DNA of 46,171 nucleotides from Burkholderia sp. S171 (GTDB lineage: Bacteria; Pseudomonadota; Gammaproteobacteria; Burkholderiales; Burkholderiaceae), in assembly GCF_009766085.1 (NCBI RefSeq), contig NZ_LMUF01000025.1, positions 1-46,171 on the forward strand, in the 5' to 3' direction. Position numbers and translations under genes: made by a program. Below the pieces are notes generated by a model that was not told where the DNA came from, ran no database searches, and saw only the letters and a list, made by a program, of their open reading frames with translations. The number at the start of each line of letters is the position of its first letter. The stretch's first letter is position 1. Shown piece after piece: positions 27,171-35,547 of this stretch.

Positions 27171-27202
27171 GCTGGGCGTCGGTTTTAGAGCCGGCGCCCA
27201 GC
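27171..27202 (-). terminator. Hairpin just 3' of gshA
   Basis: An 8-bp stem GCTGGGCG/CGCCCAGC (27171-27178 with 27195-27202), extended by GG/CC pairs, begins 4 bp after the gshA stop codon. There is no T-run, so it may stabilise the 3' end or act as a weak terminator. Confidence 0.35.
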
Positions 27203-27206
27203 CAAT

Positions 27207-28826
27207 TCAAACGCTGATACGGTTCAACGTGTAAGCACGATAAGCACCGACGAAGGCATCGAACGAACCGACTTCTTCACGCTCGATTCTTGCCTGATCA
27301 TCCAGCGACTTTGCAGCAAGCGCTGCCATTTCGCGCTCGGCTTCGGCGCTAAGCGGACGGCCACGGAAGTAATCGGCATGCTTTGCGCTGAGTTCCAGCG
27401 CAAATTCGTTGAAGCTCTGGTGCCGCTCGCGCATGGTCTCGAGCACGCGAGCGGACGGTGTCAGCGAGACATCGGATACCCGTGCGCGCTGGGCCTTCAA
27501 CGCGGTCATGTGTTCATTCATGCCATGCAACGCGTCGAGTGCCTGTGCGACCGGTTCGATGGCGTCGAGCAACGAATCCGCCCAGCTTTGCATGGGGACT
27601 TCCCGGCCATCGCGTGACAGCGTCAGGCCGGGCTTGCGACCTTCCTTCGTGATGCGCGCGAAGTTTTCGTTGGCTTCTTCGTTGGCAGCACGCGGCAGAA
27701 CCGGGCTGTCTTCGATCGCGCAATACAGCAGATACGCGTCCATGAAACGCGCGGTCTCCAGCGAAATCCCGGTCGGTTCAAACGGGTCGATATCGAGGCA
27801 ACGCACTTCAATGTATTGCACGCCACGCGACGACAACGCATGCAACGGTCGCTCACCGGGTTGCGTCACGCGCTTCGGCCGGATGGTCGAGTAGAACTCG
27901 TTCTCGATCTGCAGCACGTTCGTGTTGATCTGCACCCACTCGCCGTCGCGCTGCGTGCCGATGGCTTCATACGCCGGATACGGCTCGCTGACCGCTTTCG
28001 CGAGGACATCGAGGTAACCGTCGAGCGTGTCGTAGCTCGGCAGCAGTGCGGATTGCGCCGGGTTGTTCGTGTAGCCGAGATCGCTCATCCGCAGGCTGGT
28101 GGCGTACGGCAAATAACGCGTTGTGGCGTCGAAGGTCTCGAGCGAATTCGGGCGGTCGCGCAGGAACTGCTGGTTGAGCGCCGGCGATGCGCCGAACAAA
28201 TACATCGGCAGCCAGCTTGTACGGCGGAAATTCCGGATCAGCGCGAAGTATCGTTCGGACTGGAAATCGACAAGTGGCACGGCACCGCGGTTATCGAGCG
28301 CGGCCCAGTTGCGCCACACATCTTCGTGCAGCGAATAGTTGTAGTGAATCCCGGCGATGCATTGCATGGTGCGGCCGTATCGCAACGACAAACCGCGCCG
28401 GTATACATGCTTCAACATGCCTATATTCGATGTGCCATACCAGCCGATCGGGATGTCCTGATCGGCGGGAAGCACGCCGGGCATGGAGTCGTTCCAGAGC
28501 ACTTCGCTGCCGAGATGGGCATAGGCGAAGCGATGCAAGTCGTCCAGTTGCTCAAGCGTGCGCGCAACGTCGTTCTCAGCGGGCGTAATCAGTTCGATCA
28601 GCGCTTCGGAATAGTCCGTGGTGATCAGCGGATGCGTGAGTGCGGAGCCGAATGTGCGTGGATGCGGCGTGGTGGCAAGCGTACCGTCGCGCGTGACCCG
28701 CAGGCTTTCCTTCTCGATGCCGCGTAGCCCTTGGCGCAACGCAGCGCCTTGCGGGCCGCTGGTCAGCGCGGATAAGCGGCGCAGGAAAGCGCTGTCGGAC
28801 GGAGATGAGAAATTCGTATTTGCCAT
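27207..28826 (-). CDS. gshA: Glutamate-cysteine ligase GshA (type 1)
   Basis: This 539-residue enzyme catalyses the first step of glutathione synthesis, joining glutamate and cysteine with ATP. Family features are RGIEKESLRVTRDG near the N-terminus, TDYSEALIELITP, IAGIHYNYSLHEDVW, SLRMSDLGYTNNPAQ and YIEVRCLDIDPFEPTGIS. The length matches the gammaproteobacterial-type GshA (about 520). Start 28826 (MANTNFSSPSDSAFL) is chosen because the upstream extension to 29135 is not protein-like and overlaps the end of alkA. It is single-gene on this strand, with gshB not in the window. Confidence 0.95.
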   Translation of the reverse strand: MANTNFSSPSDSAFLRRLSALTSGPQGAALRQGLRGIEKESLRVTRDGTLATTPHPRTFGSALTHPLITTDYSEALIELITPAENDVARTLEQLDDLHRFAYAHLGSEVLWNDSMPGVLPADQDIPIGWYGTSNIGMLKHVYRRGLSLRYGRTMQCIAGIHYNYSLHEDVWRNWAALDNRGAVPLVDFQSERYFALIRNFRRTSWLPMYLFGASPALNQQFLRDRPNSLETFDATTRYLPYATSLRMSDLGYTNNPAQSALLPSYDTLDGYLDVLAKAVSEPYPAYEAIGTQRDGEWVQINTNVLQIENEFYSTIRPKRVTQPGERPLHALSSRGVQYIEVRCLDIDPFEPTGISLETARFMDAYLLYCAIEDSPVLPRAANEEANENFARITKEGRKPGLTLSRDGREVPMQSWADSLLDAIEPVAQALDALHGMNEHMTALKAQRARVSDVSLTPSARVLETMRERHQSFNEFALELSAKHADYFRGRPLSAEAEREMAALAAKSLDDQARIEREEVGSFDAFVGAYRAYTLNRISV

Positions 28827-29089
28827 TGCTGCGACGGTTGCGTGTCTGGCGCCGAACCGAATGCGCCGAACCAGATTTTTGGGTAGCGGGCACTTTAACA
28901 CCTCAGTGTAAGACGTGCTTGAACCCTTGCCGGATAAGGGTTTGCGCGAATTTCCCACAGATTGCAACGCAACAGGCAGCGGCAGGCTTTTTTGATGGAC
29001 GATGCGGGACTTCCGATTGCGCTGCGTAAGCGGCAGTGGGCGTGGGCGGGCTTCAGGATCCGCTTCGAGCCACGTAGCGACGCTGTGCG

Positions 29090-30070
29090 TCAGCCGCCTT
29101 TCGCAGACCCTGCCCGGTCCGCGATCTCGTTCCACACATGAAGTGCAGCATACGCGCGATACGGCCGCCAGGCCTCAGCGCGGGCGCGCAGCGCCGCCGC
29201 TTTCGCCATCGACGGATCGCGTGCCACCAGCGCCTGCATCAGGATCAGGTCGGTGCCGGGCCACGCGTCGGCATCGCGTAGTGCGCGCATTGCGACATAT
29301 TCCACCGTCCATGGTCCGATACCCGGCATGGCCAGCAACGCCGCCCGCAGCTCGGCGCGGTCCGCATGGGGATTGTCGAGCGGCAACGCGCCTGCCGCGA
29401 CTTCGCGTGCAAACCCCTGCAACGCGGCCACGCGTTTGCCCGGCATGCCGATCTTCTCCAGATCGACCGCGGCCAGCGCAGCGGGCGTGGGGAAACGCCA
29501 GGCCGTACCGGCATGCGGATGATCGGTGAGTGGCGTACCGGCGCGTTCGACCAGCCTTCCGACAATAGTCGATGCCGCTTTCACGCTGACCTGCTGCCCG
29601 ACTATCGCGCGCACGACCAGTTCGAAGCCCGACCACGCGCCAGGTACGCGCAACCCGGGCACAGCCTGGGTCATCGGCGCGAACCACGGGTCGCGAGCGA
29701 GATGCGCGGCGATGGCGGGTGCATCGGCCTGGAGATCGAACATGCGCGTGAGATGCTCGCCGATGGCTTTCGCATGGCGGCTCGCCGCACCTTCCAGCGT
29801 CGCGACGAGACACGGTTTGGTGGCGTGCCGCGTCACACTGAGCGTGCCCGAATCGCCAAGCCACTCAATTGCGCGCCGATACGAACCGTCCTCCACCGCT
29901 TCGACGCCATGCGTCGCGCGTCCCGCGAAAAATCGCAGGACGCGGGGCCAATCGTAGGGTTCGACGTAGGGAAGCTGGATTCGGGTGGGTTTGGTCTGTG
30001 GCAATTTAGATGCGTTCGAAAGCAGGGAGGATCGGGCGATCAGGATGCTGATCGGCATCGTATCGTTCAA
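29090..30070 (-). CDS. alkA: DNA-3-methyladenine glycosylase AlkA
   Basis: This 326-residue base-excision enzyme has an AlkA N-domain, then the HhH-GPD fold: FELVVRAIVGQQVSVKAAS (about 160), the helix-hairpin-helix AMPGIGPWTVEYVAMRAL, and the catalytic aspartate in AWPGTD (about Asp274). It removes alkylated purines. It lies 37 bp after ada on the same strand, so the pair is probably one alkylation-response operon. The exact start is uncertain (30070 or 30058). Confidence 0.93.
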   Translation of the reverse strand: MNDTMPISILIARSSLLSNASKLPQTKPTRIQLPYVEPYDWPRVLRFFAGRATHGVEAVEDGSYRRAIEWLGDSGTLSVTRHATKPCLVATLEGAASRHAKAIGEHLTRMFDLQADAPAIAAHLARDPWFAPMTQAVPGLRVPGAWSGFELVVRAIVGQQVSVKAASTIVGRLVERAGTPLTDHPHAGTAWRFPTPAALAAVDLEKIGMPGKRVAALQGFAREVAAGALPLDNPHADRAELRAALLAMPGIGPWTVEYVAMRALRDADAWPGTDLILMQALVARDPSMAKAAALRARAEAWRPYRAYAALHVWNEIADRAGSAKGG

Positions 30071-30107
30071 CGTGATCGAGACGATACCGAAAACCCGCTA
30101 TTCGCCA

Positions 30108-31220
30108 TCACCCCAGATCCTCCGCACTCACAGTTTCGAGCGGCGCCTCCAGCCGATGCTCCTTTTCCGCCGATAACAACGCGACCTTGCGCGCCGTGCC
30201 CCATCGGTAGCCCGCCAGCGCGCCATCCTTATGCACGACGCGATGACACGGAATGGCAAGCGCCACCGGGTTCGACGCGCACGCGTTCGCCACAGCCCGC
30301 ACCGCCTTCGGCGACCCAAGCGTTTCGGCTATATCGGTATAACTGCGTGTCTGGCCGTATGGAATCCTCTGCAACGCGTCCCATACGCGCTGTTGAAAAG
30401 CCGTTGCGCTGATATCGAGCGGCAGGTCGAAGTGCTCCCGCGTACCGCGCAAATAAGCATCAATCTGCACGATAAACGGCGCAAGCCGCGCCTGATCCTC
30501 GATCCTTTCTGCGTCCGACAACTCCTGCGCCAGTTCCGCTTCAAGCGTAGTTGGGTCATCGCCGAAAGCGATCTTGCAGATGCCCTTGGGCGTCGCCGCG
30601 ACCAGCACGATCCCGAGCGCGGTCTGCGCAGTGGCGAAATGCACGACCAGCCCGGCTCCCTTGCGTCGATACGTCGACGGCGTCATCCCCAGTTCGGCGG
30701 GCGCGGCGTCATACATCCGTGATGTCGAACCGAAGCCGGCGTCGTGCATGGCGCGCGTCACGTCGTCGCCACGTTGGAGCGCACTGCGCAACGCATCCGC
30801 GCGGCGGGCGGCCTGGTATTGCCGCGGCGACACGCCGACCACGCGTGAAAACAGCCGCTGCAAATGAAACGGGCTGACATACACGGCGCGGCTCAATTCC
30901 GCGAGCGTGACGCGTTGCTGCGGGTCGGCATCGAGTACCTTACGCGCCCGCTCCACGATCGCCAGCTCGCGCGACAGGCTGCCCGGCTGACACCTTTTGC
31001 ACGCCCGATAACCGGCGGCTTCAGCCTGTTGCGGGGTATTGAAGAATTCGACGTTTTCGCGCCGCGGTTGCCGCGACGCACACGATGGGCGGCAAAACAC
31101 GCCGGTCGTACGAACCGCATAAAAGAATTCGCCGTCGGCGCTCGAGTCGCGGCTCGACAAGGCGTTCCAACGGGTTTCATCGTTGGAAAAAGCAACGGTA
31201 CTTGATTCGGTTTTCATCAC
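30108..31220 (-). CDS. ada: Ada: methylphosphotriester/O6-methylguanine-DNA methyltransferase and regulator
   Basis: This 370-residue protein is in full Ada order. An N-terminal zinc domain carries Cys43, Cys47, Cys74 and Cys77 (GVFCRPSC; ACKRCQ); Cys43 is the predicted methyl acceptor. An AraC-type HTH (LAELSRAVYVSPFHLQRLFSRVVGVSPRQYQ) follows, and a C-terminal methyltransferase has PCHRVV with Cys325. It repairs methylated DNA and, once methylated, activates target genes; alkA directly downstream fits. No clear Ada box was seen upstream. Confidence 0.95.
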   Translation of the reverse strand: MMKTESSTVAFSNDETRWNALSSRDSSADGEFFYAVRTTGVFCRPSCASRQPRRENVEFFNTPQQAEAAGYRACKRCQPGSLSRELAIVERARKVLDADPQQRVTLAELSRAVYVSPFHLQRLFSRVVGVSPRQYQAARRADALRSALQRGDDVTRAMHDAGFGSTSRMYDAAPAELGMTPSTYRRKGAGLVVHFATAQTALGIVLVAATPKGICKIAFGDDPTTLEAELAQELSDAERIEDQARLAPFIVQIDAYLRGTREHFDLPLDISATAFQQRVWDALQRIPYGQTRSYTDIAETLGSPKAVRAVANACASNPVALAIPCHRVVHKDGALAGYRWGTARKVALLSAEKEHRLEAPLETVSAEDLG

Positions 31221-31390
31221 AATCCTTGGTTTGCGAAGGGTACGTGACTACTTTAGAGGCGGACGTCTATAGGTACTCGCCGGATCTTGCTCTGTCATTT
31301 CATCCTTGGATAACGGGGCTGTGAACGCATGGACAAATGACGCACAGATGCGACACATCACCACCATAGGGGTTTTTACTACGATAAGTG
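31221..31390. other. Upstream region of ada
   Basis: This is the left part of a 385-bp gap; it should hold the ada promoter, but no confident hexamers are seen. The right part of the gap holds the candidate sRNA described next. Confidence 0.4.
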
Positions 31391-31419
31391 TTGCATCGAC
31401 CCTATCGGCTGTGTAATAT
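31391..31419 (+). promoter_or_regulatory. Sigma-70 promoter of candidate sRNA 1
   Basis: TTGCAT (31391-31396), a 17-bp spacer and TAATAT (31414-31419) predict transcription from about 31426, just ahead of the CU-rich tract. Confidence 0.65.
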
Positions 31420-31425
31420 CGGAAC

Positions 31426-31488
31426 TGTCTCCTCCATGTCTCCTCCTGATATGGATTCAGCCCGCTCCGCAACGAGTGGGCTTTTTTT
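31426..31488 (+). ncRNA. Candidate CU-rich sRNA 1
   Basis: This is a predicted RNA of about 63 nt. It has two tandem TCTCCTCC motifs (31428-31435 and 31439-31446) near the 5' end, an unstructured linker, then an intrinsic terminator: stem AGCCCGCT/AGTGGGCT (31459-31466 with 31475-31482, one G-U pair), 8-nt loop, seven T. CUCCUCC is complementary to strong Shine-Dalgarno sequences, as in the CcsR/CU-rich sRNA class of other Proteobacteria. It ends about 117 bp before the VOC gene, so a leader-attenuator role is the alternative. Confidence 0.6.
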
Positions 31489-31605
31489 CGTCTGTATGCT
31501 TCGTAGCCTTTATAGCCGTGCTGTTTCGCAACACTTGCTAAACTTAACGCTGGTTTTTCGTGGCGATTCGTTGGTCGTCATCACGCAAAAAAACGGAGAC
31601 ACGCG

Positions 31606-32013
31606 ATGCACATACCCATCCGCGAGATTGATCACGTCGTGATTCGCTGCGCGAACCTTGATGCCATGGTCGGCTTTTACAAGACGGTGCTCGGCTGTCC
31701 GGTGGAGAAGGAACAGCGCGAGCTCGGGTTGGTTCAGATGCGCGCGGGACGCTCGCTGATCGATCTGTTGGCGGTTGGCGCGAAGATCGACCGTCCGGAA
31801 AGCGGCACGCCGGGCGCGGGCAACAACATGGATCACTTGTGCTTGCGCGTGGAGCCATTCGACTCCGCCGCGTTGCGTGCACATCTGCTTGAGAACGGCG
31901 TGCGCCTGGGTGAAGAAGGTCGTCGCTACGGTGCGGAAGGCTTCGGCCCGTCGCTGTATCTATTCGATCTGGAAGGCAACCTTGTTGAGCTAAAGGGGCC
32001 GCCGGAGGCGTGA
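31606..32013 (+). CDS. VOC superfamily protein (glyoxalase/dioxygenase fold)
   Basis: This 135-residue single-domain protein has the paired beta-alpha-beta-beta-beta modules of the VOC fold: IDHVVIRCANLDAMVGFYKTVLGCPVEK, then MDHLCLRVEPFDSAALRAHLLENGVRLG and LYLFDLEGNLVELKGP. The probable metal ligands His10, His83 and Glu near the C-terminus (NLVEL) are present. The substrate is unknown; it could be a lactoylglutathione lyase-like enzyme or a resistance-type VOC protein. A CGGAG ribosome site lies 10 nt upstream. Confidence 0.85.
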   Translation: MHIPIREIDHVVIRCANLDAMVGFYKTVLGCPVEKEQRELGLVQMRAGRSLIDLLAVGAKIDRPESGTPGAGNNMDHLCLRVEPFDSAALRAHLLENGVRLGEEGRRYGAEGFGPSLYLFDLEGNLVELKGPPEA

Positions 32014-32037
32014 CCGGCGGCTGGCCTGCTCATCCGC

Positions 32038-32589
32038 TCAGCGTGGCTTTCCCTTGAACACGGTCCAGTCGATAGCGACCGGATCCACCGTGGCGCTGCC
32101 CAGCGACGCCTCGCCGTCCTGCACCGTGCATTGAAGCCGCATGGTCCGTTCGGCCAACGCGCCGAGCGCTGTGGCCACACCATCGGTGAGCGACCAGACG
32201 GTCACGTTTTGCATCCGTTCGACCTTCGCCTTGACGCCCTGCCACCAGATTTCGGAGGTGCGGCCGCCATACGCGATCACGATCACCCGGTCCGCGCGAC
32301 CGCTCGCCTTCGCGATGCGGCGTTCCTCCGGCTGACCCACTTCAATCCATGTTTCGATTTGCCCGGTCAGATCCTTTTGCCAGAGATCGGGTTCGTCGGT
32401 GTCTGACAGCCCTTTGGTGAATTCGAGGCGTTCGCTTGCGAATAACGCGAACGCGGCGACACGCACCATCATCCGGTCGTCTGTTTCGGACGGATGCCGG
32501 GCAATGGTCAGCGCGTGGTCGCCGTAGTAATGCCGATCCATGTCGGCAATTTGCAGCTCAGCTTTGTAGATTGTGGATTTAAGGGCCAT
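32038..32589 (-). CDS. yaeQ: YaeQ family protein
   Basis: This 183-residue protein matches YaeQ over its full length: MALKSTIYKAELQIADMDRHYYGDHALTIARHPSETDDRMMVRVAAFALFA, IWWQGVKAKVERMQNVTVWSL. The fold is related to PD-(D/E)xK nucleases; E. coli YaeQ was proposed to affect transcription elongation, but its role is not settled. It converges on the VOC gene with a 24-bp gap. Confidence 0.9.
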   Translation of the reverse strand: MALKSTIYKAELQIADMDRHYYGDHALTIARHPSETDDRMMVRVAAFALFASERLEFTKGLSDTDEPDLWQKDLTGQIETWIEVGQPEERRIAKASGRADRVIVIAYGGRTSEIWWQGVKAKVERMQNVTVWSLTDGVATALGALAERTMRLQCTVQDGEASLGSATVDPVAIDWTVFKGKPR

Positions 32590-32963
32590 GCAACACCGGA
32601 AAGCCTGTTTGAGAGGCTTGAAAAAGGGGGAATTCGGAACGGATGTTTCGGGCGGAACCGCTGCGTGCCGACGCGTTCCGAATCACATTCGACGACGTTC
32701 AACGCGTGATGATACCGAACGCGTTCGATCGTTGCGGGGAATCGCTGGTAAAGGGGAGATGTTGCGGGGAAAACGGGGGCGAGTTGGCGCTGACGTATGC
32801 CGTTGCCGATGTGGCTTGAGACTGTCCCGCGACTGTCTCGCGCGGGCGTGTAAAACCTGACGGGCGTGAATAAATTCACTCCGCGAGGTAATCAAGCGAT
32901 TAGATGAGCGGCGGTTTTTACGCCGCCGTTATCGTTTAAAACCGTGATCTACAGCTGATTAAT
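32590..32963. other. Intergenic region between yaeQ and the secreted-protein gene
   Basis: No gene is supported. A GC hairpin GGCGG/CCGCC around 32908-32932 lacks a T-run and may mark the 3' end of the next minus-strand gene. Confidence 0.4.
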
Positions 32964-33308
32964 TCACTGCTTAATGAATCGGTCTGCAGTCCACAAGCCT
33001 TGTGTATCACTGTTTGAGGCATTTACAAATTCGACATCATGGCCGACAACCTGCACTACCCGGAAATGAGCGCCTTCCGGAGTCGGCATGCATTGAAACC
33101 CCGTGAAGAATTCCTGCATTTTCTGCTGCTCGCCTGCTTGGGCGTGCTGATCGGCGGAATCGAATTTGTCCTTCGATAAACAACCGAACGCATTAGGCAT
33201 GAAACTGAACGTTTGTTGCGGCTGGATCACCTTGTCCTGGGCTTGCACCGAGGTGACCGCGCCCAATAAGCCGATCATCGCAAAACCAGCAATGGCGCGC
33301 TTTTTCAT
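32964..33308 (-). CDS. Small secreted protein of unknown function
   Basis: This 114-residue protein has a classical signal peptide (cleavage near SVQA|QDK, 23/24). The mature part of about 90 residues has two cysteines (FGCLSKDKFD; FQCMPTPEG) likely to form a disulfide, and ends GLWTADRFIKQ. A GGAGG ribosome site lies 8 nt upstream. The family is not recognised. Confidence 0.75.
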   Translation of the reverse strand: MKKRAIAGFAMIGLLGAVTSVQAQDKVIQPQQTFSFMPNAFGCLSKDKFDSADQHAQAGEQQKMQEFFTGFQCMPTPEGAHFRVVQVVGHDVEFVNASNSDTQGLWTADRFIKQ

Positions 33309-33533
33309 CTATAGCCTCCATGCAACTCTTTAGCGGGGATTTAGCTATGTATTCAGTGACTAGTTATTAATCTGCAGCGTTTATCCTAGACGAGAATTTG
33401 CAAGAGGCAAGCACAACTTGTGTGCGTTCGCAACACGACAGATTGTCGCAGAGGGATATTTAGGATTAAGCGGCTTTAAGCGCGCGGTGCCGTAGTCAAA
33501 AATCTCGATTGATGCGGCGCAAATAGAAAAGAC
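33309..33533. other. Promoter region of the secreted-protein gene
   Basis: This AT-rich gap contains the upstream region of the minus-strand gene; nothing else is recognised. Confidence 0.35.
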
Positions 33534-33592
33534 AATAAAAGATGCCCGGTTCGCCGGAACCGGGCATTAACCTCACGAGTGAGGGAGGAGAC
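33534..33592 (-). ncRNA. Candidate CU-rich sRNA 2
   Basis: On the minus strand TCTCCTCC (33591-33584) is followed by a small hairpin CCTCAC/GTGAGG (33571-33584) and an intrinsic terminator with a perfect 11-bp stem (33542-33552 with 33557-33567) and CTTTTATT tail. A TTGACC (33624-33619) and TAATCC (33603-33598) with a 15-bp spacer lie upstream, giving a start near the CU tract. The layout matches candidate sRNA 1. No ORF of use is present. Promoter spacing is short, so confidence is lower. Confidence 0.5.
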
Positions 33593-33838
33593 ACTACGGA
33601 TTACCGGGCCTGATCGCTGGTCAAAACCCGTTAAATACTAAGCAGAATCTGTGCCGAACGCGGAAATCGATCACAAAAACGCAATTCCGCAGATGAAACC
33701 GTTGCAAGTCAGGCACTTGGTGCGTGACACGTTGCTTCGACGTGGGCCAGGTCCCGCTGCGGCTTCTGCTGTTTTTACACAGTGTCTTGTCAGACGCGGA
33801 TGTTCGTGGATTAATCGACGCTTTCTACAGGAGCTTCT

Positions 33839-34465
33839 ATGACCCTTGCTCAATGGCTGCCGTTCGCGATTGCCTCCGCCATCCTTGTTGCCATTCCCGG
33901 ACCGACCGTGTTGCTCGTTGTCTCCTATGCGCTTGGCCACGGCCGCAAATACGCGCTTGCTACGACCGCTGGCGTCGCGCTGGGCGACCTTACGTCGATG
34001 ACCGCTTCCATGCTCGGACTTGGCGTGTTGCTCGCGGCATCGGCGGAACTGTTTATGGTCTTGAAATGGGTGGGCGCGGCTTATCTCGTTTATCTGGGCA
34101 TCAAGTTGTGGCGCGCGCCGGTGATCGATGCCGATGCGGTCAGCGCGCCCACCGAGTTGCGCACGAGCCGGATCGTCGCCCATGCTTACGCGGTGACCAC
34201 GCTTAATCCGAAGAGCATCATTTTCTTTATCGCGTTCTTGCCGCAATTCATCGATCCGCACGTGGCGAGCATTTCGCAAATCGCGATCATGGAGGCGACG
34301 TTTGTCGGGTTGGCGGCGGCGAATGCGTTTGCGTATGCAATGCTTGCTTCGTTTGCGCGGCGCGCGATTCGGCGGCCCGGCGTGCAGCGGACGGTGAATC
34401 GCACCGGCGGCGCGCTGCTGATCGGGGCAGGGGTGTTTGCGGCGGCGTGGAAGAAGGCGGTTTAA
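33839..34465 (+). CDS. LysE/RhtB family amino-acid exporter
   Basis: This 208-residue inner-membrane protein has about six spans and the family signature FAIASAILVAIPGPTVLLVVSYALGHGRKYAL at the N-terminus; VGAAYLVYLGIKLWRAP and NPKSIIFFIAFLPQFI follow. It should export amino acids or derivatives such as homoserine lactone precursors; the substrate is not predictable. An AGGAGC ribosome site is just ahead of the ATG at 33839. Confidence 0.92.
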   Translation: MTLAQWLPFAIASAILVAIPGPTVLLVVSYALGHGRKYALATTAGVALGDLTSMTASMLGLGVLLAASAELFMVLKWVGAAYLVYLGIKLWRAPVIDADAVSAPTELRTSRIVAHAYAVTTLNPKSIIFFIAFLPQFIDPHVASISQIAIMEATFVGLAAANAFAYAMLASFARRAIRRPGVQRTVNRTGGALLIGAGVFAAAWKKAV

Positions 34466-34625
34466 GGTTTGGGTGGGCGGCGCCGGGGAAGCGCCGCGTA
34501 GCCGGTTATCGGCCGCTTCGCTCTCGGATGGGCTGAGCGTTCGCAAGCAACACTCGCTTTTTCAACGGTTATCTCAGCCCATTTCCGCCCCGAAGCGGCT
34601 GTGGCAATGCCTGCGGGTCACCGAA

Positions 34626-34946
34626 TTACGCAAGCACCTCCAAGCCGTGTTTTTGAACGACTTGAAGCAGACGTGCCGCAAGACCGCTCGGCTTTTTTGC
34701 GCCAGCCTCCCACTGCCTGACGGTCGAAGGACTCGTGTTCAAGTAATGAGCAAAAACACTCTGGCTGACATTGGCAGACTTTCGGATACGTGCAACGTCC
34801 TTAGCCTCATAGTGAGGCGGCTCCTCGATGCATAGGTCTTCATACTCACGCATCGTCTTTTTGTCGATAAGCTTCGCGCGAAACAGGCCAGACGCGGCGC
34901 TGTGAATTGCCTCCGAAGCGTCGCTCTTGAATCGTTTGTCAGCCAT
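34626..34946 (-). CDS. NadS/HigA-type antitoxin (HTH)
   Basis: This 106-residue protein has a C-terminal XRE-type HTH (AKDVARIRKSANVSQSVFAHYLNTSPSTVRQWEAGAKKPSG) and an N-terminal toxin-binding part. It is the antitoxin and probable autorepressor of the pair with the upstream RelE-like gene. Start 34946 overlaps the toxin stop by 8 bp and has GGAG upstream; the longer start at 34976 would lie inside the toxin gene. Confidence 0.85.
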   Translation of the reverse strand: MADKRFKSDASEAIHSAASGLFRAKLIDKKTMREYEDLCIEEPPHYEAKDVARIRKSANVSQSVFAHYLNTSPSTVRQWEAGAKKPSGLAARLLQVVQKHGLEVLA

Positions 34947-35304
34947 TGCAAATCTCCAATAGTTCTCGCAGGTCAACTAGTACATCGATATCGCCTGATG
35001 TCTTGCTTCCATAATCCTTGGCGAGTCGCTTGAACTTCTTTAGATCGATGTCGCCGATATTGTCCATGTCGCTTTTCGCAAACAAAAACACGAAGATCCA
35101 TCTTCTGCCCACCTTGTTTAAAACGAGGCGGCGTTTCGTATTCCTGTCCAGTCGCTTCTTCCAGCCATTGCCACCGAGATCATCGCCTTGGCCCGCCATC
35201 AGTTGCTTTGCGGCTTTGCACAGATCGCCGTAGGTAATGCCAGCAGAGTTGGCGGCCCTGCTGAACCATACTGTCTTAAAGAAGCGCTGCGCGGGTGGTT
35301 GCAT
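34939..35304 (-). CDS. RelE/ParE superfamily toxin (COG4737/HigB-like)
   Basis: This 121-residue basic protein is typical of RelE-like mRNA interferase relatives: FFKTVWFSRAANSAGITYGDLCKAAKQL, GGNGWKKRLDRNTKRRLVLNKVGRRWIFVFLFAKSDMDNI. The toxin gene precedes the antitoxin gene, as in HigBA-type modules. It likely inhibits growth when the antitoxin is degraded. The pair lies between the exporter gene and mnmE in an otherwise conserved housekeeping block, which suggests insertion. Confidence 0.85.
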   Translation of the reverse strand: MQPPAQRFFKTVWFSRAANSAGITYGDLCKAAKQLMAGQGDDLGGNGWKKRLDRNTKRRLVLNKVGRRWIFVFLFAKSDMDNIGDIDLKKFKRLAKDYGSKTSGDIDVLVDLRELLEICNG

Positions 35305-35317
35305 TGCATGCCGGTTT

Positions 35318-35355
35318 GACTATAAAGATCGGCTATGACACCTGGTGGTATAGTC
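35318..35355. promoter_or_regulatory. Probable operator of the toxin-antitoxin pair
   Basis: An inverted repeat GACTATA (35318-35324) and TATAGTC (35349-35355) with a 24-bp centre, followed by AAGTCAAA, lies 14-51 bp ahead of the toxin start. It would suit binding by the HTH antitoxin. Confidence 0.45.
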
Positions 35356-35385
35356 TTCAAGTCAAATTCTGATGCAACGGAGACT

Positions 35386-35469
35386 ATGATCGATCCGGTT
35401 CGATGGCGGGAGCTCGCACCACACATAGTGCGAATGTCAGCGAAGAGGGAAGAGGGGGTTAAGGCTTAG
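35386..35469 (+). CDS. Possible 27-residue peptide gene
   Basis: ATG at 35386 has CGGAG 3 bp upstream and an in-frame stop at 35469. The peptide begins MIDPVRWRELAPHIVRMS and is basic. It could be a truncated remnant of a longer gene or chance. It is divergent from the toxin-antitoxin pair. Confidence 0.25.
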   Translation: MIDPVRWRELAPHIVRMSAKREEGVKA

Positions 35470-35547
35470 GTGAGCGGCGCGGGTCAAGCGGCGGTACGCC
35501 TCCACTTCGATTCGTCGGCGCCATGGCGCTCTGACTAGAGGCCCGAA

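Noticed and set aside
33671..34546. A 291-codon minus-strand ORF opposite the LysE-type gene
   Set aside because: The plus-strand exporter has a clear family signature and ribosome site; the opposing frame is Arg-rich with no motif.
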